This document shows positions 46,347-56,500 of a stretch of 64,000 nt of DNA, piece after piece (the first letter of the stretch is position 1; each line of letters starts with the position of its first letter). The notes under the pieces are model-generated. The model saw only the letters and a program-made list of their open reading frames with translations, made no database searches and was not told where the DNA came from. The DNA is from Lunularia cruciata. Taxonomy: Eukaryota > Streptophyta > Marchantiopsida > Lunulariales > Lunulariaceae. Location: assembly GCA_948567375.1 (NCBI GenBank), contig OX419760.1, forward strand, positions 6,200,001 through 6,264,000. The letters run 5' to 3'. A program made the position numbers and the translations under genes.

Positions 46347-47573
46347 ACATTGACAAACTTCCCATCTTGAGAATGACTATTCATAGATGTCTTATTCAAA
46401 GGTGCAAGACAACCTGATATGTAATTCTTATTCTTGGTGTTGTACTTGATTTTGTCATTGGATCCAAACAAATGGAACCTTATGATGTTCAAACCAAAGC
46501 AAACCTAGAATTACATCATAGTGTAGAGGTGTCATTCAAATCTCATACACTCCAAATATTCCTTTCTAATATTGAATGTAAAAAGATGTGAGATACAGAA
46601 TACACTTTCTACCATCCACCATCATCAATCTACTTCTAATTACTAGCTTGACAGGAATATTTAATTTCTTTACTAATTGCATGGATATGTAATTCATTGA
46701 ACTTCCAAAGTCAACTAAAATCTTACAACCATGATCATATATCATACCTTATAAGTGAAACAAACTTGCATAGTTGATCCTTCAATCCCATTGGAACTAG
46801 TCAAGTTTCTAGTAAGTGGCTTGAATTTTCTTATTAGGATTCTTCATTTCCTTGATCATCATGTTCCATACACTCCATTTGGGCAATTTATCAAGGTCAT
46901 CTATTCTTGAGTGGACATTCAATAATACAATGCACAATTTGGTGATAGTAAAAGCAATCACCTTTTTATCCTAATCTTTCTCTATCTATAGTGCCAAGTG
47001 GTCTCCATTAGATGGGATAGATCTTCATTGGTGCCGGCTCCTCCACTTATGTGTAGTGTGTGGGTAGGTTCTATGAAGAAGGTTGAGGTCAAGACCAAGT
47101 TGTTATAACCAAGGAATCAAAGTGCATGGCTTCCTCCAAGTGTTTGGGCTCTTGTATGGTTATATCCAATTTTGTGCATGACTTTAAACACCTTCCAAAT
47201 TAATCCAAAGCTTCACCTTCTAATATATCTGAAAATTGCATTATGTTGTTTTGGAATTGATTGATATAATTTCTTATAGAACCAATCTACTTCAATTCTA
47301 CCAATCTATCTCATACAATTAGTGTGGCATTTATAGTTGAGAAGTGCCCAATTATTGCACTTTTGAATTCTTTGCATGTTGAGCTTGGTGCTACAATTTG
47401 CCATTCAACTTGCACCACTCAAAATTGCCATCATAGTTTTGCCACTCCATCCGATTGGCTTGAAGCCAAGAGAATTTATTTAGTTCATCTTGAAGATTTG
47501 TAGCTTGAAAATAATATTCATAATCAAACATACAATTCTATATTACGATTAGGAGATTCTTACTTTTAAATAC
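46347..47573 (-). pseudogene. M3 protease-to-gag segment between M2 and B1
   Basis: Homologous to M2 44,140-45,440 in the same order: protease end (counterpart of D-V-I-L-G-L-P), degraded zinc knuckle near 46,930-46,970, then gag. It stops at the B1 target site (AATAC) and resumes at 53,220. Confidence 0.8.
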
Positions 47574-47958
47574 TATAACAATATGGAGTTTAGTGACAAA
47601 GTTAGTAGGGCTAACAAAGTAGCAAACAAGATAAATTAGCCTAGAATATTCAAGAAGTATCTAAGAAGCTTCTTGGGAAGCTTCTCAGCTAGCTTAGCTT
47701 GCACCTGAAGTAAGCAACTTCTAGAAGGAAGTTTCTTGAGAAGCTTCCCAATTAACTTGGCTTGTACTCCAAGAAAGCAGCTCCAGGAAGCTTCAAGAGC
47801 AGCTCAAGAAGTAGCTCAAGAAGCTTCAAGAGCCTTGTATGATCCCTATAAATATAAGAGCCAAAACTCATGCTAGACATTTGGAGTTTTCCCTCATCCA
47901 AGTGTCTCAATGTGAGCTTCCATTTTCCTATTTCTCTCCTCGGTCATTGTCTTTTACA
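47574..47958 (+). repeat. B1 5' LTR
   Basis: 385 bp, from TATAACAATATGG (TG mutated to TA) to GTCTTTTACA. It contains GAATATTCAAGAA at 47,645-47,657, GAAGCTTC at 47,666-47,673 and 47,678-47,685 and further modules, and TATAAATA at 47,847-47,854. It is shorter than the 3' LTR because of indels in the module-rich part. Confidence 0.93.
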
Positions 47959-47959
47959 C

Positions 47960-47971
47960 TGGTATCAAAGT
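47960..47971 (+). other. Primer-binding site of B1 (initiator tRNA-Met)
   Basis: TGGTATCAAAGT, two transitions away from the consensus TGGTATCAGAGC found intact in M2, one base after the 5' LTR. Confidence 0.9.
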
Positions 47972-48199
47972 AAGAATAGGATGGATGGAATTTATGGCCC
48001 ACCAAATCCACTTCCACCAAACCATTGGGATTTTCACGTCCAAATATTACCCAAACATCATTTCATCCAATTCATCACCTTGTGTTTTGGGTAGGATTTT
48101 TTGCATATGATCACCTTGTCTGAGGAACCCTTGATACTTCCAATTGTAACTTATGGAGACTGGTGGACTTGTTGCATCTATGTGTTAATCAATTAGATA

Positions 48200-49050
48200 A
48201 ATTGAGAGTAGTGGGATAGAGTAGTAGCTATGGCGGCAATACCAGACATTATCCTTGTAATGAAGCAACAAATCAAGCACCTTACTCAATTGTTGGATGA
48301 ACAAAGGCAATAACGACAAGAACATATAGAGAGAGCACCAATTTGAGATGGAGAAGATCACATCCGATTTCCAAAACCCAAGGTGTTTGAAGGCAAGAAT
48401 CTTCCAAGAATAGTAGAGAATTTTGTGCTTGACTACAAACGTTACTTTGAAGCCACCAACCTTCAAGATGAATAAAAACAGATCCTCTTGGCTTCTAGCC
48501 AATTGGATGGTGTGGCAAAACTTTGGTGGTGATTCCAAGTGGAGCAAGCAAAACAACAAATTTTTGTACCAATTTTGATATGGGAAGAATTCAAGGATGC
48601 ATTACTTGGTTGATTTCAAACTATAAATGCAACCCGAGTTGCACAAGATAAGTTAGCGGAGTTGAAGTAGATTGGCTCTATAAGGAGCTACATCATACAA
48701 TTCGGAATATAATCATGCAAATTCCAGATATACAAGAAGGTGAAGTTCTAGATTGATTTTTGCGGAGATTGAAGGCACAAACCAAATTGGAGGTGACCAT
48801 GCAGGAACCACAAAATGTAAAAGAAACCATGCAATTGGTTGAGCGCTTTGATTCCTTGGTTGCAACAACTTGGTCTCAACCTCAACCTACGTAAAGCTAC
48901 TAGTACACTATGCATGGGTGGAGGAGCCAATACTAATGGAGATTGATGCTATCCAACAAAGACCACTTGGTACAACGGATAGAGAAAGATTATGACAAAA
49001 TGGAGGTTGTTTTTATTGTTGCCAAGTTGGACATCACATTGTTGAATGTC
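48200..49050 (+). pseudogene. B1 gag with CCHC zinc knuckle
   Basis: The frame reads I-L-V-M-K-Q-Q-I-K-H-L-T-Q-L-L, then H-I-R-F-P-K-P-K-V-F-E-G, F-V-L-D-Y-K-R-Y-F-E-A, L-D-G-V-A-K-L-W-W and W-E-E-F-K-D-A-L-L, the typical retrotransposon gag core. The knuckle C-F-Y-C-C-Q-V-G-H-H-I-V-E-C (C-x2-C-x4-H-x4-C) is intact at 49,008-49,049. Several stops are present upstream. Confidence 0.88.
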
Positions 49051-49219
49051 CATTCAGGAATGAATGACCTTGACAAGTTGCCCAGATGGAGTTTGTGGAA
49101 AAAAATGATCAAGGAAATGAGGAATCCCAATAGGAAATTTTGAGCCGCCTACTGGGAGCTTGATTAGTTCCAATGGGATTGAAGGCTAGACCTATGCAAG
49201 TTTGCTTCACTTGCAAGGT

Positions 49220-49513
49220 ACAATATCTAATCAGGGTTGTAGGATTTTGGTTGATTCTGGAAGTTCAAAGAATTTCATTTTTATGTAAGTAGCAAAGGAA
49301 TTGGGTATTCCTATCAAGCCAATGATTGGAAGTAGATTGATGATGGCGGATGGTAGAAAGGGTTCTGCATTCCATACTTCACATCCTGTTACTTTTAAGA
49401 TTAGGAAGGAGTATTTGGAGTGTATGAGGTTTGTAGTGGCACCTTTACACTATGATGTCATTCTAAGACTACCTTGGCTTGAACGTCATAAGGTTCAATT
49501 TGATTGGACTTGA
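49220..49513 (+). pseudogene. B1 aspartic protease
   Basis: The catalytic motif I-L-V-D-S-G-S-S-K-N-F is near 49,245. It is followed after one stop by A-K-E-L-G-I-P-I-K and D-V-I-L-R-L-P-W-L-E-R-H, the second half of a gypsy protease. It would process the polyprotein. Confidence 0.85.
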
Positions 49514-49929
49514 CAACAAATTCAAGTACAACACCAAGGTAGGAATTTCCGATTAGGTTGTTTGGCATCTCTAAGTAAGACACCTAAGAAAAGCCAGTCC
49601 CAGGATGGGAAGTTTGTTGAGAAGGTAGCCATAGAGCATGCCTTGAAGGGAGAGGAGCACCAAGATTGGAAGTTTGCCAGGAAGGCAACCATGGAGCAAG
49701 CTTTGAAGAGAAGTGAGTCCATAGATGGGAAGTTTGTTAATGAAGCAGCCATAGAGCAAGCTTTGAAGGAAGATAGGTCTGTTTTGTGGTGTGAATCAAA
49801 CAAATTGCATAAGGACAATCTGGGGAGAGACAAAAGCCTCATCAAGCAAGGGTTGATCAGATAGTTCAGGAGTTTGCGGGCATGTTTCCGGATGATCTAC
49901 TAAAGGGATTACCCTCTGATCGTGGTATG

Positions 49930-50500
49930 CTCTTCAAGATTGAGTTATTGCCAAAGAGTACTCCAATGAATAGACCAATCTATAGGCTCTCACCAAAGGA
50001 GTTGGAAGAGTTGCAAACAACACTTACAATTTTTTTAGAGAAGGACTTCATACAACATAGTACCTCTCCTTGGGGAGCACCGGTACTATTTGTTCCAAAG
50101 AAGGATGGAGGACTTTGTTTCTATATTGATTGTCGTGGGCTCAATAAGCAAATAGTGAAGAATGCATATCTCTTGCCTCAGATTGATGACTTGCTTGATC
50201 AATTGAGTGGAGCATGATACTTTTCCATACTGGATCTTTGCAATGGCTATTGGCAAATCCACATTGATAGGGAGGATGTGCAAAAGATTACCTTTAGCAC
50301 AATGTATGGACATTTTGAGTGGAGAGTTCTACCTTTTGGGCTCACTAATGCTTCAACGATCTTCATGGATCATATGCATTGGGTGTTAGATGGACTATTG
50401 GATCGGTACGTGGTGGTGTTCTTGGATGATATCTTAATCTATAGCAAGACAGAGGCAAAACACGTGAATCATGTGCAGGAAGTCCTAAAATGACTATGAC
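49930..50500 (+). pseudogene. B1 reverse transcriptase
   Basis: [36 protein letters not shown] (catalytic Asp), F-G-L-T-N-A, and the catalytic V-V-F-L-D-D-I-L-I-Y-S-K near 50,420. One TGA near 50,216 replaces the position before Y-F-S. All three catalytic Asp are present. Confidence 0.93.
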
Positions 50501-50799
50501 AATAGAAATTTTATTGCAAGAAGTTGAGTGTGCCTTTTGGCAAAAAGAAGTTACCTTCTTGGGTCACAAGATCTCATTAGAGGAGATAAAGATGGAAGAG
50601 GAGAAAATCAAGGCCACTATTGATTGGCCTACTCCAAAGGACGTTATAGAAGTATGGGCATTTAATAGATTGGCTAGTTTTGACCGACCGTTCATTCATT
50701 ATTATGCTCATGTGGCTACACCATTGACTAACCTCTTGGGAAAGAACTTGAGCTTCCAATGGACCACCAAGCACAAAGAAGCATTCTAGAAGTTGAAAC

Positions 50800-51200
50800 A
50801 TATGGTGTCTTCAAGACCCATCCTTCAATTGTATGATCCTCAACTACCCTGTGTGGTTGATTTTGAGACTTCTAACTTTGCAATTGGAGCCGTGTTGCAA
50901 TAAGAATCCCCAGATGGACTACATCCCATTGCCTTTGTGTCTCACCGACTAAATGCAGCTAAAAGAAATTACTTTGCTCAAGACCAAGAACAACTTGCAA
51001 TGGTATATGCCACCAAGGTATGGAAGCATTATCTCTTGGAGAAACAAGTGATCATGCAAACTAATCAAAAACCATTGTTGCAGACCTTACACTTGGAACA
51101 CATGAAGAGTTGACATCATCGATGGGAGGAAAAACTCCAATTGTTTGACATCAAACTTGAGTACAAACCAGGTCAGTTCTATGTCATCCTTGATGCTCTA
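50800..51200 (+). pseudogene. B1 RNase H
   Basis: V-V-D-F-E-T-S-N-F-A-I-G-A-V-L-Q, then P-I-A-F-V-S-H-R-L-N and Q-E-Q-L-A-M-V-Y-A, followed by F-D-I-K-L-E-Y-K-P-G-Q. A TAA replaces a Gln codon after V-L-Q. Confidence 0.88.
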
Positions 51201-51439
51201 TCACAGCAATCTGATTTGAAGTCTCTTCTTCTCATCACGACAATAATTACGATAGTGTCAATTGACTCCAAGGTCCAAAACAAGGTTTGGTCAATGCTAC
51301 AACAAGATCCCTTTTTCCAAATAGTACATGGTTGTCTTACAACATGCAACAAGGAGTACAACACCTTCTCCTTCAAGGAAGGCCTTCTATTCCATGAGGA
51401 CCAAATCTATGTTCCAACCAAAGGTGATCTCCAACTTGT

Positions 51440-52170
51440 ATGCCTTCAAGAAGCCCATGATTTACCAATAGTTGGGCACATGGGTGTGGACAAGACTTTG
51501 GGTACCCTCCAACACCAATGATGGTGGCCCAACATGACACAAGATGTTTGAGAGTTTGTCCAATTGTGTGAGAGTTGCCAATGTAACAAGGCCAACAATA
51601 AGAAGCCGAGTGGACTCCTTCAACCACTCTCCATTCCATCCACTCGATAGGAACACATGAGCTTGGATCTCATCATATCCTTACCCTAGACAAAACAAGG
51701 ACCTACAACAATCGTGGTGTTTGTGGATAAGCTCAGTAAGAAAATCCACTTGGCACCAACCTTTGATAACGTGGATGCTCCAACCTTAATGTTAATCTAC
51801 TTCGATAATGTCTTCAAGCATCATGGGATGCCCAACATGTACTCATCTCCAACCGTGATCCTCAATTCATTGGGAAATTTTGGCAAGCACTCTTCCAAAT
51901 ACTCGGCACTAAGCTTGCTTTGTCCACAACATATCATCCTCAAACTGATGGACAAACTGAATGTGCAAATCATACCTTGGAGGATATACTACATGCCTTT
52001 GTCAATGTCTACCATACCAATTGGGATAAATGTCTTGCAGTTGCAGAATTTACCTACAATAATTGTAAATAGGCAAGCACCAGAATTTACCTACAATAAT
52101 TTCAAACAAGCAGCATCGGATTTTCTCCCTTCTTTCTCAATTTTGGCCAAGATCCGCTTGTTCTAGATTC
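51440..52170 (+). pseudogene. B1 integrase
   Basis: HHCC domain: H near 51,459, G-H-M-G-V-D-K-T-L, then C-E-S-C-Q-C. Core: V-F-V-D-K-L-S-K-K-I-H-L-A-P-T-F-D and F-K-H-H-G-M-P, with frame changes after it. A ~37-bp direct duplication (GAATTTACCTACAATAATT) occurs at about 52,045-52,065 and 52,082-52,102. Confidence 0.88.
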
Positions 52171-52579
52171 TCTTCTTACTCCTCCTCCATCTTAGGTCCC
52201 TCATACTTCCACCTTCTTGACCACCATATCCCAATCTCTCCAACAAGCCAAATCTCACCTCCTTGTTGCTCAGAATCGTCAAAAACAATATGCAGACCAC
52301 ATTCATCTTGATTTCACCTTTGAAGTTGGTAATAAAGTCATGCTATCCTCTAGTAACCTACCCCTCCCACTTGATACCCAAGTTTGTAAACTCACCCCTA
52401 ATTGGATAGGACCCTTTGAGGTCACCCAAATCATCTCTCTTGTTGCTTATTGACTTGCTTTACCTTGTTATATGTGCATCCACCCTGTCTTTCACATTTC
52501 CAAGTTGAAACCTTTTATTCCTAACCCATCTTCTTTTTCCTCTTGTATCCAACCTCCTCGTACTCCCATCCCTATCAAT

Positions 52580-52760
52580 GATCATGAGGAGTACAAAGTT
52601 GATTGCATCCTTGTACATTGCCACATTCAACAAGGATGTCAACAACATACGGAGTACAAGGTCTTTTAGAAAGGGTATCCCCTTCATGATGCCACATGGG
52701 AACCTCTTTCTCACCTCTAGAATGCACAGATGACCATCTAGGAGTTTGAAGCTTCAATGG
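52580..52760 (+). pseudogene. B1 chromodomain
   Basis: E-E-Y-K-V-D-C-I-L, then Q-H-T-E-Y-K-V-F, K-G-Y-P-L-H-D-A-T-W-E-P-L-S-H-L and N-A-Q-M-T-I-x-E-F-E-A. It matches a chromodomain (TEYLVKWKGYP..ATWEP pattern) fused to the integrase C-terminus, which in chromoviruses directs integration to particular chromatin. One stop replaces the Trp after K-V-F. Confidence 0.9.
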
Positions 52761-52865
52761 CAACGAGGATGTCACCAACTAGTGGTGGGGGAATATGTAA
52801 CAATATGGAGTTTAGTGACAAAGTTAGTAGGGCTAACAACGTAGCAAATAAGATAAATTAGCCTA

Positions 52866-53087
52866 GAATATTCCAGAAGTATCTAGGAAGCTTCTTGGGA
52901 AGCTTCCGGCTAGCATAATTTGCATCTCAAGTAAGTAGCTTCTAGAAGGAAGCTCCTAGAAGGTTCCAACTAGCTTAGCTTGCATGCCAAGTAAGTGACT
53001 TCTAGAAGGAAGCTTCTTGAGAAGCTTCCCAATTAACTTAGCTTGCACTCCAAGAAAGCGGATCAAAGAAGCTTCTTGAGAAGCTTC
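52866..53087 (+). promoter_or_regulatory. Cluster of heat-shock-element-like modules in B1 LTR
   Basis: A perfect three-unit HSE pattern GAATATTCCAGAA lies at 52,866-52,878. Further GAAnnTTC or TTCnnGAA modules lie at 52,887-52,894, 52,899-52,906, 52,940-52,947, 52,959-52,966, 53,000-53,007, 53,009-53,016, 53,021-53,028, 53,068-53,075 and 53,080-53,087. The last pair ends about 20 bp before the TATA box. nGAAnnTTCnnGAAn is the established heat-shock-factor site. Function here is inferred. Confidence 0.6.
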
Positions 53088-53108
53088 TCAAGAGCCTTGT
53101 ATGATCCC

Positions 53109-53116
53109 TATAAATA
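53109..53116 (+). promoter_or_regulatory. TATA box of B1 3' LTR
   Basis: TATAAATA, in the same context (CCTTGTATGATCCCTATAAA) as 47,847-47,854 in the 5' LTR. Conserved in the family-B copies. Confidence 0.8.
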
Positions 53117-53219
53117 CAAGAGCCAAACTCATGCTAGGCATGCGGAGTTTTCCCTCATTCAAGTGTCCCAATGTGAGCTTCCATTCTCTTATTTCTCTCC
53201 TCGATCACGGTCTTTTACA

Positions 53220-53642
53220 AATACCTTGGGCTTTGGAAATCAGATTTGCTCTTCTCCTTCTTGAAATGATGCTTTGTCTACATGCTCTTATCATTGATGG
53301 TCTTGTTCTTCCAAAAATTGAGAAAGGTGCTTGATTTGTTGCTACATAGCAAAGATAACTTCAACCATTTCCACCATGATTATTACTCTATCAAACTACC
53401 TACAATTATCTAAATTAATACATAGATGCAACACATCCACCATTTTCCATAAGTTACAATTGGAAGTACCAAAGGTTCATCGAACAAGGTGATTGCATTC
53501 AAAAATTTCTACCCAAAGCATGAGATGTTGAACTATGGGAATGATGCTTGTGTGGTACATGGACACAAAAATACTAATGATTTAATGGAAATAAATTTAG
53601 TGGTCCATAAGTTCCATCCATCACATTCTTGCTTGATACCAA
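53220..53642 (-). pseudogene. M3 gag start and leader, right of B1
   Basis: Continues M3 gag from 47,573. It matches M2 45,435-45,866, including the worn primer-binding site near 53,631-53,641 (minus TGGTATCAAGC). Confidence 0.8.
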
Positions 53643-54823
53643 TGAAAAAGACCAAGGAGACAAAGAGTAGAATGAAATATCAAATATAAAGATCACATTG
53701 AGATTCTTGAACAAGGGAAATTCCAAATGCCTAACATGAGCTTAGGCTTTGGTATTTATAGAGAATATACAAGACTCTTAAGAAGCTTCATAAAGCCAAC
53801 TTCTTAGAGTGCAAGCCAAGCTAACCAAGAAGCTTCTTGAGAAAGCTTCCTTCTAGAAGCCACCTACTTGATGTGCAAGTGTAATCTTTTGAGGATAGGA
53901 GATCCAAAGAGAAACACAAAAGAAGAGACACACAATTTCACACTCAACTTCCAATGCCCCAAAGGAACAGCTTGATTGTATTATATAGCATAGGGGACTC
54001 CTCCTAAGGAAGCTCCACCCTTGGATCAGATACATGGATTGATGACATGTAAGCAAGCTATACCCTTATATTGGTTGCATGCATGGGTGACATTTGAATT
54101 TTGATCCTACCTGGTTGGTCAAACCATCTTTGATTAGAAAGAATCTTCCAATAAGAATCTCCAAATTGTGTGGGTGAGGTATTGTTGGAAAGCTCTAGAT
54201 GAGAGAAACCTAGGGGGAGGAAAGGCCAAACTTTCTTATGATTGGGGGGAGGAGAATGTGCAAATTTTTTAGGCCTAATTCATCCATTTAGGCCTCCAAA
54301 CTTGGCTATGAAGTTTCTAGGCTATTTTCAGCTCTTGCCCTATTAGTAGAAGTCCTCTTTTGGTAACACATCTATCTTAACTACCTAACCCATCATGCAT
54401 AAAATCCTTTTATATGCTACCAAGCCAATTTCCACCTTTAGATAATATGTCTAGCTTTTGGTATTACAAATTCAAGCTATTTTTGGCTCTTGCCCTATTT
54501 GTAGAAGTACTCTTTTGGTAAAACCTCTATTTGATCTACCTAGCCCATCATACATAGCATCCTTCCAGATGTTACAAAGCCAATTTTCTACTCTAGATGA
54601 TATGTCTAGCTATTGGTATTACAATAAGCTAAGCTAGCCAAAAAGCTTCCCAAGAAACTTCCTCCTAGAAGTCATCATTTGGCATGCACATGACCCAATA
54701 CTTAGAAGGTACCAAGTAGCTTCCTAGATGCTTCTAGAATATTCTTATAATTCTTGGCTAATTTGGCCTATTTGCTACTTTTTTAGTCTTGACTAACTTG
54801 TCTATAAACTCCATATTGTTACA
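53643..54823 (-). repeat. M3 5' LTR with nested family-A LTR
   Basis: Plus strand from TGAAAAAGACC to ATTGTTACA, interrupted by A-LTR2. A perfect three-unit HSE pattern TTCTAGAATATTC is at 54,732-54,744. Confidence 0.85.
53880..54623 (-). mobile_element. Solo LTR, family A (A-LTR2) with 155-bp duplication
   Basis: 744 bp, minus orientation, inserted at a different point of the LTR from A-LTR1, so independently. Plus strand starts TGTAATCTTTTG and ends GGTATTACA. The terminal ~155 bp are present twice (about 54,314-54,468 and 54,469-54,623), each ending GTATTACA. Flanks GCAAG and ATAAG are a weak duplication. Confidence 0.82.
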
Positions 54824-55960
54824 AAGGCAGTCTTGCGGAAGATGAAGACAAATATAAACAATCTAAGCAATGATGTATCCCAACAACAAACAAGACATGT
54901 TGACCAAATACAAGCAAAAAACAAAGAAGTGTTGACACTATAAGTAGAGTTGAAGAGAGCCAATGCCAAGACATTTGCCACAAAATCCCACTACAAGAAT
55001 CTTAAGGGGATTATGGACCTCTATGTCCAAGAGCTCCCTACAAGTTTGAAGTGACAATGAGAGAAAGTAAACTAGCCAAAGGCAATGGTTTGTGATGAAG
55101 TGATAGCAAAGCTCCAAAGTGCACAAAAAACTTGGAGAACAAATAGACGGGGCTACTTGTAATAAGAGGTCATATGGCAACTCAACTCCTAAACTTACTA
55201 GAACCAATAGCCAATGAAAACTCCCAATGTATAAAGATGAAGGACCTCAAGACAAAAATTGATGCACTAGAGAGGAACATCTATAGAAACAAACAACTAA
55301 AGGCATTGTCCATCAAGTTGCAAGGCCACACTAACTCCAAGTTCTAGGAGAGGCAAACTAGCTTTGCACAAGAAGTTGCCACTTACAAGAAGGAGCTGGT
55401 AGAACTCATTGAAATATGCATAGGAGTAGGTAGTTTGTCATAAATACTACTAGATTGTCTAGCGTATGAGTATTGACTTCATATGAAACTAGAAGGGGCC
55501 AATGTTGTAAAGAATGACTACAATCCATCTTGTATTTAGGATAGGATTGTTTTTAGATTCACAGCACAAGTCTCTTTGTCTTTGTACATGCTTTGTGCAT
55601 TGTTAGTTAGGTTACAATACATAGATCTTGTGTTAGCTTGTCACCCAAAAAATAGCAATAGACAACAAATTATGAGGCTAAGGTGGCCATTCTATCTAGA
55701 CCTTGAAAATTGGGTTAGATTAGGATTCAATAAGTAGATAGGATGTGATTAACATTGAGTGCTATGGATGTAATTAGAAGATTTCCATTGCATTATAGCC
55801 ATTAGATCTCTTTGGCTATTAAGTAGGACATGTATAAAGAACCAAAGCTTTGTGATCCTGGTGTTCATTTAGTGCATCCTTCTTTTGCAAGTAAATGAAG
55901 TTTATATACCATCAAGACAAATGAGTTGATGTATGTGTATTTGTCTATGTTGTATATGAA
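54824..55960 (+). mobile_element. Element E4, right part: coiled-coil segment and 3' end
   Basis: Continues the left part in exact frame after removing M3 and one 5-bp duplication: E-K-N-E-A joins V-L-R-K-M-K-T-N-I-N-N-L. The following region (V-D-Q-I-Q-A-K-N-K-E-V-L, L-K-R-A-N-A-K-T-F, L-Y-V-Q-E-L-P) has heptad-like spacing typical of a coiled coil. Protein-like sequence ends near 55,460. From TGTTGTAAAGAATGAC at about 55,503 the sequence could be a 3' LTR, but no second copy was found. Confidence 0.5.
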
Positions 55961-56500
55961 TGAATACAAGCTTAACTGAGTAGAAGTGAGGAATCTTGAT
56001 GTAGGAACAAAAGCACTTAAGTGAAGGGAATCATTTCTGTGGAACTAGGGTTTTTATCTTTAACAGCTCTACACAAGTCAAGGACAATATAGTGATAGAT
56101 TGCCAAGTGCTTGGTGTATTGTAAAGTAACATGAGCCAATAGATTAAGCAACAAGGTCCATTTAGGACTCTTGTGATGTTGTGCATTTGAGGAAGGATAT
56201 AATGCCACTTCAAGGTTGTAGTTGTTAGGGTAATTGGACTCTTTGAGGATCATACTCCCTCTTTGTACATGCATTCTAAGTTACGGCTTGTAGAATGTTA
56301 TTGCATTGCTTATCTTGTACAACCACAAACTTCATGATGTGAATAAGAATCTCAATACATATGATTGTCTTAATGCTAGTAAGTTGAAATCTGGTTGTAC
56401 AAGTGGCAAGCAAGGAAATTTTGAGGCAAAGTGACTTCATTACAAATGAACCATCACATTTATGAATCATTTGGGTCAAAATTATAGTGAGTATCACTAA
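55960..56500. other. No recognised feature
   Basis: Short frames on the minus strand with no known domain. Probably old retroelement sequence between E4 and the next gag remnant. Confidence 0.35.

Larger units (their letters stand above)
47574..53219 (+). mobile_element. Full-length chromovirus B1 (family B), TSD AATAC
   Basis: 5,646 bp with 5' LTR 47,574-47,958 and 3' LTR 52,796-53,219, flanked by perfect AATAC duplications (47,569-47,573 and 53,220-53,224). Order: primer site, gag, CCHC, protease, RT, RNase H, integrase, chromodomain, polypurine tract (52,782-52,793), so a Ty3/gypsy chromovirus. It is the most readable family member but has many stops, mainly TAA, TAG and TGA at positions of Gln, Trp or Arg. 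It is inserted in M3 gag in the opposite orientation. Confidence 0.95.
52796..53219 (+). repeat. B1 3' LTR
   Basis: 424 bp, TGTAACAATATGG to GTCTTTTACA, preceded by a G-rich polypurine tract (52,782-52,793). Confidence 0.95.
36111..54823 (-). mobile_element. Chromovirus M3 (family B), host of nested insertions
   Basis: An 18.7-kb span whose own sequence is only about a third of the total. Left LTR 36,111-37,205, pol 37,206-40,672, [M2 inserted 40,673-46,346], protease-to-gag part 46,347-47,573, [B1 inserted 47,574-53,219], rest of gag and the primer site 53,220-53,642, right LTR 53,643-54,823. Flanking 5-mers are GAGGC (36,106-36,110) and AAGGC (54,824-54,828), a target duplication with one mismatch. 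Its LTRs carry independent family-A LTR insertions, and another family-A LTR (A-LTR4) disrupts the 3' end of pol. Integrated into E4 in the minus orientation. Confidence 0.85.

Noticed and set aside
36470-54623. Family-A LTRs inside both M3 LTRs as part of the original M3 LTR
   Set aside because: The two copies sit at different points of the LTR and have different flanks and internal structures, so they are independent insertions.
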